NCBI GenBank assembly: GCA_905373785.1
Contig: CAJPUK010000033.1
Coordinates: 1-17,497 of the forward strand
Direction: 5' to 3'
Length of the DNA: 17,497 bases
Origin: an uncultured Johnsonella sp.
GTDB lineage: Bacteria; Bacillota; Clostridia; Lachnospirales; Lachnospiraceae
Each line of letters opens with the position of its first letter. Position 1 is the first letter of the stretch. The notes below the pieces were generated by a model. The model saw only the letters and a program-made list of their open reading frames with translations, did not search any database and was not told the DNA's origin. Both the position numbers and the translations under genes were made by a program. Shown piece after piece: positions 1 to 7,938 of the stretch.

Positions 1-1
1 T

Positions 2-415
2 ATAGAAAAGGGAATTTATGAGCAAATACTTGAAGAGCCGGATAAGGTAATATCATGTACGGTAGCAGAGCTTGCGGACAGATACGGAACAGATATAGAG
101 ACTATTACAGGTTTTTTGGATGGTATCAATGATTCGCTTAAGGAGACTAATCCTATAGAGACTATGGAAGAAAGCACTCCTGTTAAGATAGAAATAGATC
201 CGGAAAAACTCTACTATAACATGGTAGAGGCAAAGGCTGACTGGTTATATAACTTGCCTCAGTGGGATAAGATACTTAATGAGGGAAGAAGGAAAGAGCT
301 TTATAAAGAGCAGAAGAAGAGCGGAACTGTAGTAAAGGGTAGGAAAATAGGGCGTAATGAGTCTTGTCCCTGCGGAAGCGGAAAGAAATATAAGCACTGC
401 TGCGGAAAGAATTAG
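2..415 (+). CDS. SEC-C motif protein, 5'-truncated by window edge
   Basis: The reading frame is open from base 2 to the stop at 413-415, so this is the C-terminal 137 residues of a longer protein whose start lies outside the window. The extreme C-terminus carries a SEC-C zinc motif: C-P-C-G-S-G-K-K-Y-K-H-C-C. This motif, first seen at the end of SecA, binds zinc and usually mediates protein or nucleic-acid contacts. The upstream part is helical, with a run reading EELADRYG-like around bases 65-90 and a Trp-rich stretch (DWLYNLPQWDK) before the motif. A TTG at 116 could start a shorter product, but the coding-like sequence upstream of it argues against that. The specific function is unknown. 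It ends just before an intergenic terminator-like hairpin. Confidence 0.8.
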   Translation: MEKGIYEQILEEPDKVISCTVAELADRYGTDIETITGFLDGINDSLKETNPIETMEESTPVKIEIDPEKLYYNMVEAKADWLYNLPQWDKILNEGRRKELYKEQKKSGTVVKGRKIGRNESCPCGSGKKYKHCCGKN

Positions 416-458
416 TACAGGGAATCTTGTAAAATTAAAAATATGCAATTAACAAAAT

Positions 459-498
459 AGGCTGTATCAAAACAATATCAGTTTTGTAACAGCCTTTT
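459..498 (+). terminator. Probable rho-independent terminator after the SEC-C gene
   Basis: AGGCTGT at 459-465 pairs with ACAGCCT at 489-495, and CAAAAC/GTTTTG (468-473 / 481-486) forms an inner stem separated by a small internal loop. A short T run follows and an A run precedes the stem, so it could act in both directions. The T tract is short, which makes termination only moderately likely. Confidence 0.5.
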
Positions 499-503
499 GT
501 GAA

Positions 504-673
504 CTGCCCGTTGTCTAAGGCTACAAAACTTACTGTAAGTTTTGCAGCAGAGCTCTTAACAGACATTAATTCGGGTAGTTGTTCCTATCTTGATGACAGT
601 ACAAATAATTTACTACTTTTGGCAACCCTACCCCACCGTATAAAGTCGGCGGGACTACGGTTGCTTTATTCAA
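504..673 (+). other. Foldable intergenic element; possible structured RNA or interspersed repeat
   Basis: This gap before the methyltransferase is dense in inverted repeats. CTGCCCG at 504-510 pairs with CGGGTAG at 572-578 (one G-U), TGTCT at 512-516 with AGACA at 561-565, and a 21-bp palindrome sits at 524-544, giving a branched fold. A second hairpin pairs 622-638 with 647-664 across an 8-base loop. A small open frame starting GTG at 499 crosses the region, but it has no clear ribosome binding site and runs into the methyltransferase start, so I treat it as non-coding. I could not match the fold to a riboswitch class I know. The GC-rich hairpin followed by TTTATTCAA also recalls the right ends of IS200/IS605-type elements, which is speculative. 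Confidence 0.4.
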
Positions 674-703
674 AAGAAAATCTTTTATACGGAAAGGCGA
701 ACA

Positions 704-1456
704 ATGAGTATATACACAGGATTTGCAAGTGTTTATGATGTATTTATGGATGATATACCCTATAAAGCTTGGGCTTTGGATATAGAAAAAATATTAAAAG
801 AATACGGTATAAGCAAGGGCATAGTTGCGGAACTGGGTTGCGGAACCGGTAGTCTTACACAGGAGTTGGCTGCACTGGGCTTTGATATGATAGGAATAGA
901 CAGCTCCTATGATATGCTCGATATAGCCATGTCTAAAAGGGATGAAAACGGGCAGGATATCTTATATCTTTGTCAGGATATAAGAAGCTTTGAATTGTAC
1001 GGTACCTGCGCAGCTATAGTAAGCCGCTGTGATACCTTTAACTATATATTGGAATTTGAAGACCTCGTAAATTCATTTAAACTGGTCAATAATTACTTGG
1101 ACCCGAAGGGACTTTTTATATTTGACTTAAACAGCATTTATAAATACAAAGAAATATTGGCGGACAATACTATAGCGGAAAACAGGGAAAATGAAAGCTT
1201 TATATGGGAAAATTATTATGATGCTGAGGCTAAGTTAAACAGCTATGAACTAAGCGTATTTGTAAAAGAAGAAGACGATAAATACTTAAAATATGAAGAA
1301 CAGCATATTCAAAGAGCATACAGTCTTGATGAGATAAAGGCTGCATTAAAAGAAGCCGGACTTGAGTTTTTATCGGTGTCGGATGCAGACAGCAAAAAAG
1401 AAGCGGACGAGTTTACGCAAAGATATCTGATAGTTGCCAAAGAGTCAGGTAAGTAA
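704..1456 (+). CDS. Class I SAM-dependent methyltransferase
   Basis: The 250-residue protein has the Rossmann-fold SAM-binding signature near its start: E43-L-G-C-G-T-G49 (motif I), followed by the acidic residue of motif II in GIDSS and a motif-IV-like stretch around SRCDTFNYI. The length and layout fit the small Methyltransf_25/11-type soluble methyltransferases. The substrate cannot be read from the sequence. The ATG at 704 is preceded by GGAAAGG at a normal distance. The end overlaps the leader and ribosome binding site of hslO, with hslO starting 19 bases after this stop, so the two are probably co-transcribed. In Clostridia a methyltransferase next to hslO is, from memory, a recurrent arrangement, but no functional link is known to me. 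Confidence 0.85.
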   Translation: MSIYTGFASVYDVFMDDIPYKAWALDIEKILKEYGISKGIVAELGCGTGSLTQELAALGFDMIGIDSSYDMLDIAMSKRDENGQDILYLCQDIRSFELYGTCAAIVSRCDTFNYILEFEDLVNSFKLVNNYLDPKGLFIFDLNSIYKYKEILADNTIAENRENESFIWENYYDAEAKLNSYELSVFVKEEDDKYLKYEEQHIQRAYSLDEIKAALKEAGLEFLSVSDADSKKEADEFTQRYLIVAKESGK

Positions 1457-1475
1457 AGATATGGAAAGGAAGAAA

Positions 1476-2360
1476 ATGTCAGATTATATAATTAAAGCAA
1501 CGGCAGGAAAGGGAAGTGTCAGAGCCTTTGCCTGTCTTAGTACCAATACTTGTGAGGAAGCAAGGAAGGCACATAATACCTCTCCGGTAGTAAGTGCGGC
1601 ACTTGGAAGGATGCTTAGTGCCGGCCTTATGATGGGTTCTATGATGAAGAATGATAAAGATTTAACAACCCTTAAAATAGAAGGCAGCGGTCCTATGAAG
1701 GGTGTACTTGTTACTGCTGACAATAAAGGAGGGGTCAAGGGCTATCCTTTTAATCCCCTGGTTATAATTCCTCCAAACAGCAAGGGAAAGCTTGATGTGG
1801 CTGAGGCTATAGGAGTCGGAATACTTACAGTTATATCCGATATAGGCTTAAAAGAACCATATGTAGGGCAGGTAGAGCTTATATCCGGAGAGATAGCGGA
1901 AGATATAGCCTATTACTATGCAAGCAGTGAGCAGGTTCCGTCTGCGGTAGCACTGGGAGTACTTATGAATAAGGACAATACCGTAAAGGCGGCAGGAGGA
2001 TTTATTATACAGTTAATGCCGGGAGCGGATGAAGAAGTTATAGAAAAAATAGAAGAAAAAATAGGAAGTATAGCACCTGTAACGACTCTTATATCCGAAG
2101 GTAAAAGTCCTGAAGACATACTTGAGCTTATACTTGGAGACCTTAACCTTGAAATCAATGAAAAAATAGAGGCGGGCTTTAGATGTAATTGCAGCAGAGA
2201 AAGAATAGAAAAGGCTTTGATAAGTATAGGAAGAAAAGAGCTTGAAACTATGGTAAGTGAAAATAAACCCATAGAGGTAGGCTGCCATTTTTGTAATAAA
2301 AAGTACAATTTTAATGTAAATGATATAGAGCAGATATTAGAGGAAGTAAAGTCCAAATAA
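1476..2360 (+). CDS. hslO: Hsp33 redox-regulated chaperone
   Basis: Hsp33 is a cytosolic holdase chaperone switched on by oxidation of a C-terminal zinc centre. This 294-residue protein has the usual family length and a typical N-terminus (SDYIIKATAGKGSVRAFAC), a large N-terminal domain, and the four zinc cysteines C237-x-C239 and C270-x-x-C273 near the C-terminus. I chose the ATG at 1476 because it is preceded by GGAAAGGAAG and matches the conserved family start. An ATG at 1461 in frame is possible but lies on the ribosome binding site. The gene follows the methyltransferase with a 19-base gap and is likely translated from the same message. Recognition is confident. Confidence 0.96.
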   Translation: MSDYIIKATAGKGSVRAFACLSTNTCEEARKAHNTSPVVSAALGRMLSAGLMMGSMMKNDKDLTTLKIEGSGPMKGVLVTADNKGGVKGYPFNPLVIIPPNSKGKLDVAEAIGVGILTVISDIGLKEPYVGQVELISGEIAEDIAYYYASSEQVPSAVALGVLMNKDNTVKAAGGFIIQLMPGADEEVIEKIEEKIGSIAPVTTLISEGKSPEDILELILGDLNLEINEKIEAGFRCNCSRERIEKALISIGRKELETMVSENKPIEVGCHFCNKKYNFNVNDIEQILEEVKSK

Positions 2361-2451
2361 GTGGTAGGTATATATATGCATAACATTATGAATTAAGGCT
2401 TGCTGTTAAGCAGAATAGTAAGCATATATTTATCAGATCGGTTTTGTCATT

Positions 2452-2510
2452 TATCTTCGTTAAATTTTTTGATTTCCGGTACAGGTTTAACAGTATTTTT
2501 GGCGAAGATA
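2452..2510 (+). other. Inverted-repeat structure between hslO and the DUF5662 gene
   Basis: TATCTTCG at 2452-2459 pairs exactly with CGAAGATA at 2503-2510, and GTTAAA/TTTAAC arms lie inside it. No T tract follows, so it is not a standard terminator. It may be a leader structure of the downstream gene. The rest of the 219-bp gap shows no gene. Confidence 0.35.
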
Positions 2511-2579
2511 TATGATATCTGAGTTGTAACCGGGCAATTCGAATTTTATCAAAATAACTATTAAAGGGTAGGTTGGAAG

Positions 2580-3170
2580 GTGTTAAAGGGTATTCATAAT
2601 TTAGATATAAAATATATTAAAAATGCCTACAAGCATTTTATGACTATTAACGAGCATAAAATTACGGTAATGGATCTTTGTTTTAAGGTAGGTCTTGTAA
2701 AGCAGGCTTTTTTACATGACCTTAGCAAATACAGTCCGGAGGAATTTGCCTGCGGTATAAAGTATTACCAAGGTGTAAGAAGTCCCAATGCGGCTCAAAG
2801 ACAGGAAAAAGGTTTTTCTGCGGCATGGTTACATCATAAAGGAAGAAATAAGCATCATTTTGAGTATTGGATAGACTACTCCATAACAAGGGGAGAGGGG
2901 CTGATAGGAATGAAGATGCCTCTTAGATATGTACTTGAGATGGTGTGCGACAGAATAGCGGCTTCCAAGGTTTATAATAAAGGGCATTATACTACGGATA
3001 TACCATGGGAGTATTATAATAAAAGTCGCATACCGGATAAAGATATGCACAAGGATACAAGGGCTTTACTTGAAAAGCTGCTTATCATGAATAAAGATAA
3101 GGGAGAAAAGTATATGCTTGCATATATGAGGTGGCTTTTAAAGCATCCTGATGTTTATGAAGCTAATTGA
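2580..3170 (+). CDS. DUF5662 family protein
   Basis: The 196-residue protein matches the DUF5662 family as I know it. It has an N-terminal region of the form NEHKITVMDLCFKVGL, then H46-D47-L-S-K-Y, then a His-rich segment (WLHHKGRNKHHFEYW), then conserved acidic and aromatic residues. The paired His/Asp motifs resemble metal-binding sites of HD-type hydrolases, so a metal-dependent hydrolase fold is plausible but unproven. The start is a GTG at 2580, preceded by AAAGGGTAGG. Starting at the next ATG (2640) would remove family sequence. It lies 88 bp before the SWIM gene and could be read with it, although the family also occurs alone, so membership in the five-gene system is uncertain. Confidence 0.8.
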   Translation: MLKGIHNLDIKYIKNAYKHFMTINEHKITVMDLCFKVGLVKQAFLHDLSKYSPEEFACGIKYYQGVRSPNAAQRQEKGFSAAWLHHKGRNKHHFEYWIDYSITRGEGLIGMKMPLRYVLEMVCDRIAASKVYNKGHYTTDIPWEYYNKSRIPDKDMHKDTRALLEKLLIMNKDKGEKYMLAYMRWLLKHPDVYEAN

Positions 3171-3258
3171 TAAAGTATAAAAATACAATAATAATTGCCT
3201 TTAAAAATCCGGCAGCGGATATCGTAAAATATTTAACTAAAACCGTGAGGAGGTAGGG

Positions 3259-4716
3259 ATGAGAACTATAAAAGAAAGAGATATTTTAAGTATTGCACCC
3301 AATGCAAGTGCTGTGAACAATGCGAAAAAAATCTCCTCAGGCTCTCAATTTGTTAGAAGATTAAGGTCTGAGGATGACAGTTTTTATATGGGAGAGTGCA
3401 AGGGAAGCGGAAAGTCCAACTATATAGTCTCAGCAGATTATATAGAGGAAGAAAATCCGGTATTCAGATGCAGTTGCCCCAGCAGACAGCTTCCATGTAA
3501 GCACAGCATAGCTTTATTATATGAGATGTTAAATCAAAAAGAATTTGAAGTTACGGATATACCCGAGGATATACTGGAAAAAAGAAAGAAAAAAGAGGCA
3601 AGAGAAGCTAAAAAGCAGGAGACTAAGGAGACGGGAGCAGATAAGCCGGCTAAGAAGAAAAGCCCCGCAAGCAAGGCGGCAGCTAAGAAAAAGACAAGTA
3701 AGCAACTTGAAGGTCTGGCAGTTTTAAGGAAGATGGTAAATGAGCTTTTGCTTTCGGGACTCTCAACCATGGGTTCAATATCATTAAAATCTTACAAAGA
3801 CCTTGTTAAACAGCTTGGAGATTACTACCTAAGCGGAGCACAAACCTACTTTACCGAACTGGTACTTGAGATAGAAAAGTATCAAAAAGACAGCGACAGT
3901 ATACATTACAAAAATTCAATAGAGGTGCTTAAAAGACTTCGTGCCTTGGAAAAAAAGGCAACGAAATATCTTGAGGAAAAACTTGATTCCGACAATTTGG
4001 AGATAGACGATAACACCCTGTACGAGGATCTCGGAGGTATATTAAAGCTTGATGACCTTGACCGCATGGGACTTACAAAGGAAAATGCAGACTTAGTGCA
4101 ATTAAGTTTCAGAGAAGTTTACAATGAGTCAAGAAAAGAATTTATAGATGTTGCATATTGGATAGACCTTGAATCGGGTGAAATATCCTACAGCCTAAAC
4201 TACAGACCCGTAAAAGCACTCAAATACATAAAAAAAGAAGACTCCTGCTTTGACATACTTGAAGTTAAAAAACTCTACTATTACCCGGGAAGTCTTAACA
4301 AAAGAATAAGGTGGGATACTTCTGTACTAAAAGACAGAGATGCTAAAACGCTTAAAGTAATTAAATCAAAGGCATATAACAGTATAAAAGAGGCTGTAAA
4401 GGCTGCAAAGGCAGAGCTTAAAAATATCTTATCCGAATCTTCCTACGGCTTTTTAATTAATTATGAGAGTATATGTGAACTTGAGAATGAAAAAGGCAGA
4501 GTGTGGGTTATTAAAGATAGGGAAGGGGATAAGTTAGAGCTTAAAAATCCGGATAATATAGACACTGTAGAGCTGATAAAGTTTATGGACTATGAGGAAG
4601 TAAGGAAGGACGGCGCTATCTTCGGTAAGATATATTATAGCGTAGAGGACAGAAAGCTATATATGGAGCCTTGCAGTATAATTACAGATAATAATATTAT
4701 CAGTTTGGAATATTAG
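3259..4716 (+). CDS. SWIM zinc-finger protein, first gene of MoxR-VWA operon
   Basis: The 485-residue protein carries a SWIM zinc motif, C71-x-C73-x6-C80-x-H82. This fold chelates zinc and usually contacts DNA or protein. Residues about 106-149 form a low-complexity lysine/alanine-rich segment resembling histone-H1-like tails, which could bind nucleic acid. The remaining C-terminal part is mixed helix/strand and I do not recognise it. A clear GAGGAGG lies just before the ATG at 3259. The HEAT-like gene starts 16 bases after its stop. SWIM proteins next to MoxR and VWA genes recur in bacteria; E. coli YehQ in the yehL-M-P-Q cluster is the comparison I recall. The SWIM domain is certain, the biological role unknown. 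Confidence 0.88.
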   Translation: MRTIKERDILSIAPNASAVNNAKKISSGSQFVRRLRSEDDSFYMGECKGSGKSNYIVSADYIEEENPVFRCSCPSRQLPCKHSIALLYEMLNQKEFEVTDIPEDILEKRKKKEAREAKKQETKETGADKPAKKKSPASKAAAKKKTSKQLEGLAVLRKMVNELLLSGLSTMGSISLKSYKDLVKQLGDYYLSGAQTYFTELVLEIEKYQKDSDSIHYKNSIEVLKRLRALEKKATKYLEEKLDSDNLEIDDNTLYEDLGGILKLDDLDRMGLTKENADLVQLSFREVYNESRKEFIDVAYWIDLESGEISYSLNYRPVKALKYIKKEDSCFDILEVKKLYYYPGSLNKRIRWDTSVLKDRDAKTLKVIKSKAYNSIKEAVKAAKAELKNILSESSYGFLINYESICELENEKGRVWVIKDREGDKLELKNPDNIDTVELIKFMDYEEVRKDGAIFGKIYYSVEDRKLYMEPCSIITDNNIISLEY

Positions 4717-4732
4717 TAGGGGAGGAATTGTC

Positions 4733-6586
4733 ATGAACTTAAATGTAATACATGAATTAAGGGATAGACTGGAAAGTATTTCCATAGCAGGGCTTGGCCT
4801 TATAAAAGAAGATTTCAGGCTTAAGAGAAATATTGAAAAGCTTGAAGAATACGTAAGTATAGCACCGGTATTTAAGCAAATACATGAGCTGGCTAAAAAA
4901 TTGCAAAGCGATGAATGTACTCAAAAAGCGGATGTGCTTTTGGATCTGATAGCCCTTACGGATGCACTTTTATGCACACAGGCAAGTTACTGCACTGAGG
5001 GTGAGGAAGTAAAGAAGAGTGAATTATCTAAAGAGGCATTTTTATATCAGGACATACCCTACAGCAGATTAAAGCCCATAATTGAAAGTTTTATGGGAAG
5101 CGGCAGCGGAAGATATGCAGTTATCAGGGATAATTTAGAGGCAAGTCCTGAGCTTTTCAAGGATATACGCATAAAAAGGCTTATGATAAAAGCTCTTGGC
5201 GACAGTTATGCGGAGCTTGCACAGTTGGTAGAAACAAAGCTTTACGATGAAGATAAGTCTATAGTTCCTATTCTAAAAAAAGACTTTGATAAAGAAGGCT
5301 CCAAGGAGATGGTAAGAAGAGTCAGAATCATCGCACATATCATGAAGGAGGAGGATAATGACTTTTACATAAGTCTTCTTGAGGGCAGCTCCAAGGAGAT
5401 AAAAGAAGAGGCTATAAGGGCGCTTAGGTTTGATAAGTCCAATGTAGACTTGCTTTTAGATCTGGCAAAGACTGAAAAGGGTAAGCTTAAGGAAGCGGTT
5501 AATGAGTCCATATCCCACATGAGCGGTAAAAAGGTTATAGAATACTGGACTAAGCTTTCGGCAAGTAAAGCTGTAGAAGCCGCAAAAAATCTTGTAAATC
5601 AGACAAGTGACTGGGCAGCGGATATAGTGGCTGATATGATAGAAAAATTTTTAGAAAAAAACGACCTTGAAAATGCAAAAACCAAGGAAGAGCAGCAAAA
5701 GATAAAAAATGATCTGGCTGTGATTTGGAGAGCCGGAGTTTTTAAAAAGTCAAAGAGGATAGAAGCTCTTTATGATAAGGTATATAAGCTCGTGCCGGAG
5801 CAGGTAGTAGAGTCTTTGGTGCTGCAAATATATAAAAAGCCGAGTGAGTATCTGTATGGGCTTTCAAAGGAGCTTTATAAAAGACACGGCAAGGACTTCT
5901 TAAAACCGCTTTTCATTTCAGCATTGTTTTTTGAAAGCAAGGAAAGCTTATACGATGAGTACCATAAGCATCTGGAAGAAATCAAGAAGAGTAATATATC
6001 AAATAATACAGTACTCAATGAGCTTATGAAGATGGCTTATGATGAGGATAAGAAAAAGTATATATACATGAACTATATGTATAGTAACATGTATCCTTAT
6101 TATAGAAGCTATGATCGTAATTCGGGAAGCCATGTAATAGAAGCCGGTTTTGATGAAAGATGGTATAAGACTTTATTTGATTTATATGACAAGTACGGAA
6201 GTGCTTACAAAACATATTACAGCAGGTATTCCAATCCGTTCAGTGAATTTTTGGCAAAAATCTATAATCCTGATTTGGGACTGGATGAGATGTACGGAGA
6301 GCATTTTTATAACAATATTAAAAATATAGGCCCCACAACTGCGGATATTCAAATGTTACAAAAATGTAACTGGACTTATTATGAAGGTATTTTTGATAAG
6401 GCGGAATCCAACTATGTTATAAGAAATATACTTAACAATATAGAGTTTGATAAGGACTTTGTTATAAAGCAGCTTGACAGGCTTATATCAGATAAGAGTA
6501 TAAATAAAAAGATCAATCTAAAAACCCTAAAAGAATGGAAGGAGCAGCTGGAGGGTGGTATGTCCTATGATATGCTGTCATATTAA
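4733..6586 (+). CDS. HEAT-like helical repeat protein of the MoxR-VWA operon
   Basis: I do not recognise a named family for this 617-residue protein. It is almost entirely helical. Residues about 192-262 read as paired amphipathic helices with HEAT-like spacing (for example VRIIAHIM, EEAIRAL, VDLLLDLA), suggesting a scaffold. There is no signal peptide or membrane segment. Residues 440-503 form an unusual tyrosine-rich patch with 15 Tyr in 64 residues. GGGGAGG precedes the ATG at 4733. The gene sits between the SWIM and MoxR genes, and its 3' end overlaps the preferred MoxR start, implying translational coupling and a shared function. A plausible role is an adaptor or substrate platform for the ATPase; this is inference. 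Confidence 0.8.
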   Translation: MNLNVIHELRDRLESISIAGLGLIKEDFRLKRNIEKLEEYVSIAPVFKQIHELAKKLQSDECTQKADVLLDLIALTDALLCTQASYCTEGEEVKKSELSKEAFLYQDIPYSRLKPIIESFMGSGSGRYAVIRDNLEASPELFKDIRIKRLMIKALGDSYAELAQLVETKLYDEDKSIVPILKKDFDKEGSKEMVRRVRIIAHIMKEEDNDFYISLLEGSSKEIKEEAIRALRFDKSNVDLLLDLAKTEKGKLKEAVNESISHMSGKKVIEYWTKLSASKAVEAAKNLVNQTSDWAADIVADMIEKFLEKNDLENAKTKEEQQKIKNDLAVIWRAGVFKKSKRIEALYDKVYKLVPEQVVESLVLQIYKKPSEYLYGLSKELYKRHGKDFLKPLFISALFFESKESLYDEYHKHLEEIKKSNISNNTVLNELMKMAYDEDKKKYIYMNYMYSNMYPYYRSYDRNSGSHVIEAGFDERWYKTLFDLYDKYGSAYKTYYSRYSNPFSEFLAKIYNPDLGLDEMYGEHFYNNIKNIGPTTADIQMLQKCNWTYYEGIFDKAESNYVIRNILNNIEFDKDFVIKQLDRLISDKSINKKINLKTLKEWKEQLEGGMSYDMLSY

Positions 6587-7694
6587 AATTATGAAAAAGA
6601 CAAAAACTAAAGAAGAACAAATACAAAGACTGCCGGTAGAGGAGTTATTTAAAAAAGAGATAGATGCACTGATAGAAAATGAAAAATACCCCATACCCAC
6701 AGGTTGGAGGATGTCTCCAAGGTCTGTACTTACCTATATATGCGGAGGTAAAGTAGGTGATATAGAGATAGTGCCCAAGTACATAGGGCATCAAAGACTG
6801 GTGGAAATAGCTATATCAACTCTTGTTACGGACAGAGCCTTACTTTTAATAGGAGAGCCGGGAACTGCGAAGTCTTGGCTTTCAGAGCATCTTACCGCTG
6901 CCATTAACGGTAATTCCACAAGGGTTATACAAGGAACTGCCGGAACTACCGAAGAGCAGATAAGATACTCATGGAACTATGCCATGCTTATAGCTAACGG
7001 ACCAAGCAAAGAAGCCATGCTTCCAAGCCCCATATACAGGGCTATGGAAGAGGGGGCTATAGCAAGAGTTGAGGAGATTTCAAGATGTGCCTTGGAAGTA
7101 CAGGACAGCCTTATATCATTATTATCCGAAAAAAGACTTGCCGTACCGGAGCTTGGTATAGATATACCGGCTCAAAAAGGCTTTTCGGTTATAGCCACTG
7201 CCAATACCAGAGATAAGGGCGTAAATGATATGTCAGCCGCATTAAAAAGAAGGTTTAATATAGTAGTGCTGCCGTCACCGGCAAGTCTTGAGGCGGAGAT
7301 GGAGGTAGTAAGAACCAGAATACATCAGCTTTCAAAGAACCTTGACCTTAATGCGAAGTTGCCGGAAGAAGATGTGATAGAAAAGGTTTGTACTATATTC
7401 AGAGAGCTCAGATCGGGGCTTAGTCTTGACGGCAAACAAAAACTTAAAACGACCTCAGGTGTGCTTTCCACAGCGGAGGCTATTTCCTTACTTGCAAACA
7501 GTATGGCACTTGCAGGAAGTTTTGGTGACGGAAGTATAAGTGATTACGACTTGGCAGCCGGGCTTCAGGGAGCTATAGTCAAGGAAGACAACAAGGATTC
7601 CAAGGTGTGGGAAGAGTACCTTGAGAATATTATGAAAAAGAGAGGCTCCTCATGGCTGCCTTTATACAAAGAATGTAGAGAGCTTAACGGGTAG
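6567..7694 (+). CDS. MoxR-type AAA+ ATPase (YehL-like)
   Basis: MoxR ATPases are AAA+ chaperone-like machines that usually act with VWA-domain partners. The motifs are in order: Walker A G96-E-P-G-T-A-K-S103; a Walker-B position reading V168-E-E170, where the usual Asp is Glu; sensor 1 Asn at N213 in IATAN; and an arginine-finger motif K-R228-R229-F. The length (375 residues) fits. The start is uncertain. The ATG at 6567 has GGAGGG and GGTGG upstream at 8-11 bases and overlaps the HEAT gene by 20 bases. The ATG at 6591 lacks a binding site but lies 4 bases after the HEAT stop and gives a more natural N-terminus (MKKTKTKEEQ). The VWA gene two positions downstream is the probable partner. Confidence 0.93.
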   Translation: MICCHIKIMKKTKTKEEQIQRLPVEELFKKEIDALIENEKYPIPTGWRMSPRSVLTYICGGKVGDIEIVPKYIGHQRLVEIAISTLVTDRALLLIGEPGTAKSWLSEHLTAAINGNSTRVIQGTAGTTEEQIRYSWNYAMLIANGPSKEAMLPSPIYRAMEEGAIARVEEISRCALEVQDSLISLLSEKRLAVPELGIDIPAQKGFSVIATANTRDKGVNDMSAALKRRFNIVVLPSPASLEAEMEVVRTRIHQLSKNLDLNAKLPEEDVIEKVCTIFRELRSGLSLDGKQKLKTTSGVLSTAEAISLLANSMALAGSFGDGSISDYDLAAGLQGAIVKEDNKDSKVWEEYLENIMKKRGSSWLPLYKECRELNG

Positions 7695-7706
7695 GAATTT
7701 ATACTT

Positions 7707-7780
7707 AACAGTTTGAGCATGAAAACTATTTGCTACATCTGATAAATTTTTGTTATCGGCTGAGTTTGGCTAAAACTGTT
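7707..7780 (+). other. Nested inverted repeats before the long palindrome
   Basis: AACAGTTT at 7707-7714 pairs with AAACTGTT at 7773-7780. Inside it, CTGATAA at 7739-7745 pairs with TTATCGG at 7753-7759 (one G-U). Together with the adjacent palindrome, almost the whole 244-bp gap can fold. It may be an intercistronic regulatory RNA fold. No small gene is evident. Confidence 0.35.
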
Positions 7781-7784
7781 ATTT

Positions 7785-7887
7785 TGTTACAGCTCAGGTA
7801 GTCCGGATATATATGTATAATATGTGCTTGAAAGCAAGCTTTCATTTAGCATATTATACATATATATCCACTACCTGAACTGTAACA
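7785..7887. repeat. 103-bp near-perfect palindrome, MITE-like or giant hairpin
   Basis: TGTTACAG...CTGTAACA form the ends. The outer arms (7785-7802 and 7870-7887) match with one mismatch, a 20-bp stretch at 7805-7824 is the exact reverse complement of 7850-7869, and TGAAAGC/GCTTTCA form the tip around 7829-7844. The element is flanked by TTATTT at 7779-7784 and 7888-7893, which could be a target-site duplication of a small transposon-derived (MITE) insertion. As RNA it would be a very stable hairpin between the MoxR and DUF5682 genes. No T tract follows, so a simple terminator is unlikely. Confidence 0.75.
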
Positions 7888-7938
7888 TTATTTTACAAAT
7901 GATATGCAGATTATAACACAGAGAGAAAAGGATAGAAG

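Noticed and set aside
499..738. 79-codon open frame starting GTG before the methyltransferase
   Set aside because: No clear ribosome binding site, lies across strong inverted repeats, and overlaps the well-supported methyltransferase start.
1916..2386. 156-codon open frame on the minus strand
   Set aside because: Fully antisense to hslO; it arises from the low-GC codon bias and has no family features.
2398..2426. Short stem GCTT..CTG/CAG..AAGC after hslO as a terminator
   Set aside because: Stem is broken and no T tract follows.
3197..3225. Promoter-like TTGCCT with a GATATC box before the SWIM gene
   Set aside because: The -10 match is poor and spacing alternatives do not improve it, so I do not call a promoter.
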